Origin: Acidobacteriota bacterium
GTDB taxonomy: Bacteria; Acidobacteriota; Terriglobia; Acidiferrales; UBA7541
DNA length: 12,287 bases
NCBI GenBank assembly: GCA_003224135.1
Contig: QHYO01000268.1
Coordinates: forward strand, 1-12,287
Direction: 5' to 3'
Every line of letters starts with the position of its first letter. Position 1 is the stretch's first letter. Shown here one piece after another: positions 7,476-12,287 of the stretch. The translations under genes were made by a program, and so were the position numbers. The notes below the pieces were generated by a model. That model was given only the letters and a program-made list of their open reading frames with translations, made no database searches and was not told where the DNA came from.

Positions 7476-10400
7476 TTGGCTACACCCAGCGCACAACTCG
7501 ATCACCCTGCGGTGCGCGAACGCGTCCTTGAAATATTGCGCGCGCTCTTAAGCGACCTTGGCAGCGAGGGTGCGTTGCCAATGCTCGGACCATCATCCCG
7601 CCTCGATCACGAATTGGGTTTGGGCAGCCTGGAGCGCGTGGAATTGCTTGCGCGCCTGGAAGTAGAATTCGGCGTCCGCTTGCCGGATCAGGTCGTCGCG
7701 GAGATCAACACACCGGAAGAACTCACCGTCGCGGTACTGGCGGCTCCCGGCAACAATCGGCCGATAGATGAAGCGCCGTCCGCGCTGCGTGCTTCCGTGA
7801 GCACCGAAATGCTCGATCGCAGTGCTTCCGATCAAGAGGTACTCGCGGCGCAAACACTGATCGATATCCTGCGCTACCGCGCGCAACATGACGCGGGGCG
7901 CCCGCACCTCCACATCACCGAAGATTCTGACACCGGCGAAAAAACTCTTGCGCTCACCTTTGGCGAGCTCTACGCCGCGGCCCAGCGTTGTGCTGCTGAG
8001 CTAGCCCGGCGCGGGGTGCCGCCCGGCGGCCGCGTTTCTCTCATGTTGCCTACGTCACGCGCGTTTTTTGTTTCCTACGCGGGCATACTTCTCGCCGGTG
8101 CCATTCCCGTCCCAATTTATCCGCCGTTCCGCGCGGACCGCATCGAAGAATACGCCGAGCGGCAAGCAGCAATTTTGAACAACGCGGGAGTTTCTCTGTT
8201 GCTGACATTTCGTCGCGCCGAAGCTGTCGCGAAGTTATTGAAGCCGCGCGTTCGCTCACTCGAATCCGTCGCCGACGTTGAAAAATTTCTGGATGCCGCC
8301 GACAAGGCTCCGCCACCCGCTCCCGGCGCCCTGCCCGCGCATCTCTCCGGTAGCCGCGTACGCAAAGCTGGCGACATCGCCCTTCTTCAATACACATCGG
8401 GATCCACGGGTGATCCCAAGGGCGTTACGCTCACGCACGCGAATCTGCTCGCAAACATTCGCGCAATGGGTGAAGCAGTTCAATTAACGCGCGAGGACGT
8501 CGGAATCAGCTGGCTTCCGCTTTATCACGATATGGGCCTGATCGGCGCGTGGCTCACTCTGCTGTATTTCGGTACGCCGCTTTGCGTAATGTCGCCGCTC
8601 GCCTTCCTCACGCGCCCTGCGCGCTGGCTCCAGGCTTTTCACAAGCATCGCGGAACGATCACCGCCGCGCCAAATTTTGCGTATGAACTCTGCGTGCGCA
8701 AGATCGCCGACGAAGAAATCCAAGGACTCGATCTCAGTTCCTGGCGCGCGGCTCTGAACGGCGCGGAGCCGGTGAATCCGGAAACGCTCGAGCGTTTCGA
8801 AAAGCGCTTTGCGAAATATGGATTCCGCCGCGAAGCGCAGCTGCCGGTGTATGGCCTCGCCGAGGCTGCGCTTGCCGTCACGTTTCCGCCCCTGAATCGC
8901 GGCCCGCGTGTGGATATGATTGATCGCGACCTTTTCACCTCCCAGGGCCGCGCTGTGCCCACCGCGCCGGGTCCCGCCGCGATCGCATTCGTTTCCTCCG
9001 GCAGTGCCGTGCCAAATCACGAAGTGCGCGTCGTCGCCGACTCTGGCGACGAGGTTCCCGATCGCATCGAAGGTTTTTTGTGGTTTCGCGGCCCTTCCGC
9101 CACCCGCGGCTATTACAACAATCCGGCTGCGACACAAAAACTCTTTCCCGTAGGTCCGCTAACGGAGGGCGAATACGCTTGGGTGGACACCGGCGACCGC
9201 GCCTACTGTGCCGAAGGAGAGATCTTCGTTACCGGCCGCGTGAAGGACATCATCATCAAAGGCGGTCGCAACCTCTACCCTCACGAAGTGGAAGAACTCG
9301 CCGGACGCGTCGATGGCATCCGCAAGGGCTGTATCGTCGCGTTTGGCTTGAAGGACGCGGGCAGCGGCACCGAAAAATTAATCGTGGTCGCCGAATCGCG
9401 GGAAAGCGATCCGTCTCGCCGTTCCGCGATCGCTGCCGCCGTCAGCAGCGAAGTTTCGCAGGGACTCGGCATTCCGCCCGACCGCGTCGAGCTGATTCCG
9501 CCCGGCAGCATTCCCAAAACCTCCAGCGGAAAATTGCGCCGTGAAGAAACGCGTGGCCTCTTTATTGCCGGTACGCTCACCTCGAAGAAGGCTCCCGCTT
9601 GGCTCCAGATCGCGCGGCTCGGCACATCGGGCACGCTCAAGAATATATTGCAGTTTACGGCATCCGCGCTGCGCCGCAGTTTGGAAATTCTCTATGGCAT
9701 TTATTTCGGCGTAATCTTCGCCATCTGGATCCTCCCGGCTTGCGCCGGCGTGCTGTTCTTTCGCGATCACAGCGCCGCGGGACGTTACACCTCCGCCGCA
9801 TTAAGGATTCTCTTTTTTCTTTCAGGTACGCGCGTCCGCGTCATCGGCAAGGAGTTTATGAACACGCCTGGCGCGAAAATCTACGCCTCGAATCACACCA
9901 GCTACTTCGACGTGCTCCCGCTGATGATGGGTCTCGGCGTTCCTTATCGCTTCGTCGCCAAAAGCGAAGTTCACGATATGCCGTTCATCGGAACGTTTCT
10001 TCGCAAGATGGGGCATCTTTCGTTTGTTCGTACCGACACAAATTCTCGACGTGAAGCCATTCAACAAATTGAATCCGCTGTTCGCGATGGAGATTCCGTC
10101 TTCGTTTTTCCGGAAGGTACATTCGTTCCCGAAGAAGGCGTCCGGCCTTTTCAGCTCGGCGCATTCAACGCGGCTGTCGTTACGGGGGTTCCCATCATTC
10201 CCGTTTCGCTTGCTGGCACGCGTCGTTTTCTGCGCGACGGCACGCTCTTTCCTCGCCCAACCTCTGTTACCATCACGCTCTCTCCACCGCTGTGGCCGGA
10301 AGTTTCCGAAAACGGAACCTCCGATTGGCACGAAGTTGTTCGCCTGCGCGACGCCGCACGTGAGCAAATCGCGCGGCATTCCGGCGAACCGCTGGTCTGA
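7476..10400 (+). CDS. fused ACP / fatty acyl-AMP ligase / 1-acyl-glycerophosphate acyltransferase-like protein
   Basis: The protein is 991 residues from TTG 7425, or 974 from TTG 7476; numbering here uses 7425. Residues 28-108 are an acyl carrier protein with LGLGSLERVELL, Ser68 being the phosphopantetheine site; Gly replaces the usual Asp of DSL. Residues about 140-715 are an adenylate-forming fatty acyl ligase: YTSGSTGDPKGVTLTHAN (323-340), WLPLYHDMGLIG (363-374), YGLAEAALAVTF (476-487), DTGDRAY (588-594), GRVKDIIIKGGRNLYP (604-619) and the catalytic Lys703 in PKTSSGKLRR. A membrane segment lies at about 755-780. Residues 805-985 are a PlsC-type acyltransferase with HX4D (NHTSYFD, His824/Asp829), FPEGTF (895-900) and VPIIPVSLAG. 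This suggests activation of a free fatty acid as acyl-AMP, loading onto the fused ACP, and transfer to a lysophospholipid or similar acceptor at the inner membrane. It is comparable in logic to Aas, with an added carrier. I prefer TTG 7476 because GGAG (7467-7470) sits 5 bp before it. Domains are certain; substrates are inferred. Confidence 0.9.
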   Translation: MATPSAQLDHPAVRERVLEILRALLSDLGSEGALPMLGPSSRLDHELGLGSLERVELLARLEVEFGVRLPDQVVAEINTPEELTVAVLAAPGNNRPIDEAPSALRASVSTEMLDRSASDQEVLAAQTLIDILRYRAQHDAGRPHLHITEDSDTGEKTLALTFGELYAAAQRCAAELARRGVPPGGRVSLMLPTSRAFFVSYAGILLAGAIPVPIYPPFRADRIEEYAERQAAILNNAGVSLLLTFRRAEAVAKLLKPRVRSLESVADVEKFLDAADKAPPPAPGALPAHLSGSRVRKAGDIALLQYTSGSTGDPKGVTLTHANLLANIRAMGEAVQLTREDVGISWLPLYHDMGLIGAWLTLLYFGTPLCVMSPLAFLTRPARWLQAFHKHRGTITAAPNFAYELCVRKIADEEIQGLDLSSWRAALNGAEPVNPETLERFEKRFAKYGFRREAQLPVYGLAEAALAVTFPPLNRGPRVDMIDRDLFTSQGRAVPTAPGPAAIAFVSSGSAVPNHEVRVVADSGDEVPDRIEGFLWFRGPSATRGYYNNPAATQKLFPVGPLTEGEYAWVDTGDRAYCAEGEIFVTGRVKDIIIKGGRNLYPHEVEELAGRVDGIRKGCIVAFGLKDAGSGTEKLIVVAESRESDPSRRSAIAAAVSSEVSQGLGIPPDRVELIPPGSIPKTSSGKLRREETRGLFIAGTLTSKKAPAWLQIARLGTSGTLKNILQFTASALRRSLEILYGIYFGVIFAIWILPACAGVLFFRDHSAAGRYTSAALRILFFLSGTRVRVIGKEFMNTPGAKIYASNHTSYFDVLPLMMGLGVPYRFVAKSEVHDMPFIGTFLRKMGHLSFVRTDTNSRREAIQQIESAVRDGDSVFVFPEGTFVPEEGVRPFQLGAFNAAVVTGVPIIPVSLAGTRRFLRDGTLFPRPTSVTITLSPPLWPEVSENGTSDWHEVVRLRDAAREQIARHSGEPLV

Positions 10401-10608
10401 AAAAGTTCCCGAAAACGGCGATAACGTTTTGTAAAGAAATGCTTTACAAGCAAAGCAGTTTGCAACTTTCGTTGTAGACCACGCATCTCTATAGGCAACA
10501 CAAAACAGAAATTGCGTATCGCCGCTTCCCTGCCTGAAGCGCGTCGCGCACGTGAAGCCGCGCATTCTGGCGCGCGCTCGCGCACTACAACACTCATCGG
10601 GAGGATTT
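10401..10608. promoter_or_regulatory. intergenic region upstream of the outer-membrane protein gene, with two overlapping inverted repeats
   Basis: No gene is supported here. AAAACG (10412-10417) pairs with CGTTTT (10425-10430) around a 7-base loop, ending in four T; it could be a weak terminator of the ligase gene. TTGTAAAG (10429-10436) pairs with CTTTACAA (10442-10449) around a 5-base loop; this perfect 8-bp dyad could be an operator. GCAACTTT (10462-10469) followed 18 bp later by TCTATA (10488-10493) vaguely resembles an ECF-sigma promoter. All three are motif-level suggestions. Confidence 0.3.
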
Positions 10609-11187
10609 ATGAATCGGAAGTTCGTCGTGCGTCTGCTCGCCTTTGTTTCGCTATCGGCTGTTTCGCTTTTTGGTTCCGCCGCGTACGCGCAGGACACACC
10701 AAAATTTGACGTGTTCGCCGGATACTCCTACGTTCGCGAGAATCCGTCCACTTCCGGCGTCGATGGATTTAACTTGCACGGCGGCAGCGCATCGATTGCC
10801 TACAACGCAAACCACTGGCTCAGCGGAGTCGCTGATTTCGGCGGCTATCACAGCAACAACATCCTCGGCACTGGAGTTGACGGCACGCTTTCCACTTATC
10901 TTTTCGGCCCGCGGATCTCCTACCACCGCGATTCGCGCATCACGCCGTTCGGCCAGGTACTCTTTGGCGTCGCGCATATTGGCGGCAGCAACGGACTCGC
11001 GTTCTCCACTTCAAATAATTCGTTCGCTATGACCGTCGGGGGCGGCGTCGATGTGAAGATATCCCGTCGCTTTTCCATTCGTCCCGCGCAGGTCGATTAT
11101 CTCCTGACGCGTTTCAACGAATTCGGCACGGGTGCGCAAACTCAGAACAACTTGCGCGTCTCCACTGGCGTCGTCTTCCACTTCTAA
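10609..11187 (+). CDS. outer-membrane beta-barrel protein
   Basis: This is a 192-residue small outer-membrane barrel. A Sec signal peptide occupies about residues 1-25 (MNRKFVVRLLAFVSL..., ending AYAQ), with likely cleavage after the alanine before Gln-Asp. The mature part alternates polar and aromatic residues in strands typical of an eight-stranded OmpA/OprF-like or OmpW-like barrel: FDVFAGYSYVRE, GGSASIAYNANHWLSGVADFGGYHS, STYLFGPRISYH, PFGQVLFGVAHIGG, SFAMTVGGGVDVKIS, SIRPAQVDYLLTRF, and a final strand NLRVSTGVVFHF. The terminal Phe is the signature read by the BAM insertion machinery. No peptidoglycan-binding OmpA domain follows. ATG 10609 is preceded by GGGAGGA (10599-10605), an excellent ribosome binding site, which rules out longer upstream in-frame starts. 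The specific role is unknown; such barrels are abundant in Acidobacteriota. Confidence 0.87.
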   Translation: MNRKFVVRLLAFVSLSAVSLFGSAAYAQDTPKFDVFAGYSYVRENPSTSGVDGFNLHGGSASIAYNANHWLSGVADFGGYHSNNILGTGVDGTLSTYLFGPRISYHRDSRITPFGQVLFGVAHIGGSNGLAFSTSNNSFAMTVGGGVDVKISRRFSIRPAQVDYLLTRFNEFGTGAQTQNNLRVSTGVVFHF

Positions 11188-11212
11188 TTGCCACCCGTCA
11201 ACTACTCATAAC

Positions 11213-11245
11213 GGTCATTCCGAGCACAGCGAGGAATCTCTCGCC
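11213..11245 (+). repeat. intergenic repeat of the GTCATTCCGAGC...GAGGAATC type
   Basis: GGTCATTCCGAGCACAGCGA and the following GGAATCTCTCGCC match a short intergenic motif that I recall recurring in many genomes, including Acidobacteriota, where it often yields spurious peptides like GHSERSEES. It lies just downstream of the outer-membrane protein gene. Copy number in this genome cannot be judged from one window; only this one copy is seen here. Confidence 0.5.
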
Positions 11246-11285
11246 TGTCGCTTTTGCGGTCTTCGATTTCGGTTGCCCGGTGCAG

Positions 11286-11331
11286 GCAGAAGGGGCCCAT
11301 GCGGCAGGCGTGGGCCCATTGCACCTTCTGC
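11286..11331. terminator. strong intergenic hairpin between convergent genes
   Basis: GGGCCCATGC (11293-11302) pairs with GCGTGGGCCC (11308-11317) as a 10-bp stem with one G-T pair and a 5-base loop. An outer stem of GCAGAAG (11286-11292) and CTTCTGC (11325-11331) encloses it with a one-sided bulge. It sits between the convergent genes ending at 11187 and 11379 and could act as a bidirectional terminator or mRNA 3'-end stabiliser. No clear T-run follows on either side, so it may instead be part of a dispersed repeat together with the element at 11213. A smaller dyad CCGCTT/AAGCGG lies at 11340-11357. Confidence 0.45.
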
Positions 11332-11378
11332 TCACTACACCGCTTCCGGCAAAGCGGCTCTCTTGAGGGGAACCCGAT

Positions 11379-12143
11379 TCACTGCAGCGTGTAAATCACC
11401 GTGATGTAGGTATCGACCTCCACCGGCTGCCCGTTCAGATACGTCGGCTGGTAACGCCACTGCCGCACCGCTTCCAACGCCGATGAAATGAACAACGGAT
11501 CTCCACTCACCGCTTGTAGCGACTGGATCGTTCCGTCCACGGCGATCACTGCGTGCAACTCCACTTTGCCACTGCGGTGCAGTTGATGCGGCAGCACGGG
11601 AAATACCGGTTCAACCTTGTGTGTAAGCAGCGCCGGAACAATGTGCCCGATCACAATGCGCTTCTTTTCCGGCGTTTGATCTTCGGGGGGCTTTGGTTGC
11701 TTCCGGCTATCAAAAATATTCGGTCCAGGACCATTCGGGCCTTCGCGGTCTATGTACACACCGTCTTCGGGGCGTTCATTATTGATTTGTGAATCGCCCG
11801 GAGCTGGACTTGGCACCCGGGGGGAAACGTTAATCGGGCAAGTTGTGCAGAATCTGTTTCTGATGGTTGTGTTCGGTAAACGCGAGCTTTCGGTGGGGTG
11901 CGGAGGGCTATTTCTATACGGCGGAATGGGAACTGCAATTCGTTCCGTCAATTCCGCAGGCTTCGCTAACAACGGCGCGATCACCAACACCGCCAAGCCC
12001 GCAGTTTGCAACGCGATGGAAATTGCAATCGCGCGGCGCTTGATTTTTCTTTCTCGCGCGCTCCTTTCCGGGTCACCTTCCACCAGACAGCCATCAAAAG
12101 CACCCGCGCATGGCTCCGCCTTCACTCGCTCTTCGCTGGACAT
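11379..12143 (-). CDS. TonB-like energy transducer (TonB C-terminal domain protein)
   Basis: This 254-residue protein has a cytoplasmic basic N-terminus (RERKIKRR), one membrane anchor at about 38-60 (AIAISIALQTAGLAVLVIAP), a proline-rich periplasmic linker (about 70-160), and a TonB_C domain (about 175-253). The last contains VEPVFPVLPHQLHRSGKVEL, AVIAVDGTIQSLQAVSG, ALEAVRQWRYQPTYLNGQPV and VDTYITVIY. The family couples proton-motive force, through ExbB/ExbD, to outer-membrane receptors, and many Acidobacteriota paralogues have unassigned partners; no ExbBD gene is visible here. The linker has an unusual CTTC (99-102) that could form a disulfide. The start ATG 12143 has GGGAGG shortly upstream; the longer frame from TTG 12185 has no such support. 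It converges on the outer-membrane barrel gene, but a functional link is not shown. Confidence 0.85.
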   Translation of the reverse strand: MSSEERVKAEPCAGAFDGCLVEGDPERSARERKIKRRAIAISIALQTAGLAVLVIAPLLAKPAELTERIAVPIPPYRNSPPHPTESSRLPNTTIRNRFCTTCPINVSPRVPSPAPGDSQINNERPEDGVYIDREGPNGPGPNIFDSRKQPKPPEDQTPEKKRIVIGHIVPALLTHKVEPVFPVLPHQLHRSGKVELHAVIAVDGTIQSLQAVSGDPLFISSALEAVRQWRYQPTYLNGQPVEVDTYITVIYTLQ

Positions 12144-12190
12144 CACACACCTCCCAAAAAATCTGATCGTTTCCACGAGGCTCAAAATTT

Positions 12191-12234
12191 GCCGCGCCCG
12201 CCTCCGCAGGTTGCCTTGCAGTGGCGGGCGCGGC
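12191..12234. repeat. GC-rich inverted repeat upstream of the TonB-like gene
   Basis: GCCGCGCCCGCC (12191-12202) and GGCGGGCGCGGC (12223-12234) are perfect 12-bp inverted arms around a 20-base loop. Inside the loop GCAGG and CTTGC can pair further. This is REP-like in form and lies 48 bp upstream of the ATG at 12143, in the leader or promoter of the TonB-like gene. It could also be the terminator or 3' element of a gene beyond the window. I see no supported gene in 12144-12287. Confidence 0.55.
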
Positions 12235-12287
12235 GCTCGCAGGGATGTGAGGTGCGCGCGTCCTCATGCTCTTGGACACCACATACC

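Noticed and set aside
8484..9137. 217-codon minus-strand frame
   Set aside because: Antisense to the adenylation domain; Arg/Ala-rich low-complexity translation with no recognisable motif.
9822..10697. 291-codon minus-strand frame
   Set aside because: It lies antisense to the PlsC domain with its conserved motifs and to the promoter and signal-peptide region of the barrel gene; it is a GC-codon-bias shadow.
11132..11404. Forward 90-codon frame over the intergenic repeat
   Set aside because: It starts inside the barrel gene in another frame and translates the repeat element and hairpin; typical spurious peptide.
12094..12282. Minus-strand 62-codon frame upstream of the TonB-like gene
   Set aside because: It overlaps the TonB-like start out of frame and runs through the GC-rich dyad; no protein-like features.

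Overview
The window reads as a chromosomal segment of a moderately GC-rich Gram-negative bacterium, most likely an Acidobacteriota (Koribacter/Terriglobia-like). I infer this from the gene repertoire (a membrane-fused spermidine-synthase-like protein with a TPR tail, a TonB C-terminal-domain protein, a small Phe-ending outer-membrane barrel, an ACP/acyl-AMP ligase/acyltransferase fusion) and from an intergenic element of the GTCATTCCGAGC...GCGAGGAATC type. No rRNA, tRNA, CRISPR array, transposase or phage gene is visible.

Layout. Positions 2-37 may hold the last codons of an upstream gene. A bactofilin (220-633, +) follows behind a good promoter-like sequence. It converges on a 1079-residue membrane/spermidine-synthase-like/TPR protein (642-3881, -). 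A divergent intergenic region with a near-consensus sigma70 promoter leads into purD (4005-5230, +). purD is broken: two conserved glycine codons are replaced by TGA, and a deletion of about 64 nt shifts the frame. Two bases after the purD stop comes an intact small MOSC-domain protein (5233-5667, +). Converging on it is an unrecognised exported protein (about 5659-6677, -), which appears to carry a one-base frameshift near its C-terminus. Divergent from that gene is a pentapeptide-repeat protein (6834-7397, +). A large fusion of acyl carrier protein, fatty acyl-AMP ligase and PlsC-type acyltransferase (start 7425 or 7476, end 10400, +) follows closely. After about 200 bp of intergenic DNA comes an outer-membrane beta-barrel protein (10609-11187, +). 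It converges on a TonB-like energy-transducing protein (11379-12143, -). The 190 bp between those two genes hold a dispersed-type repeat and a strong hairpin. The TonB-like gene has a 12-bp-armed GC-rich hairpin upstream.

Functionally this is mostly ordinary housekeeping and envelope biology: cytoskeletal bactofilin, purine synthesis, lipid activation and acyl transfer, and outer-membrane and TonB functions. I see no defence island or clearly new multi-gene system. The most notable signal is the damaged purD, with a perfect -35 and an intact downstream partner, next to a second apparent frameshift 0.5 kb away. Either this is local gene decay or the consensus is poor between about 4.68 and 5.73 kb; the sequence alone cannot decide. 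The fused lipid-activating enzyme and the membrane-fused spermidine-synthase-like protein with altered catalytic motif are the best functional leads.
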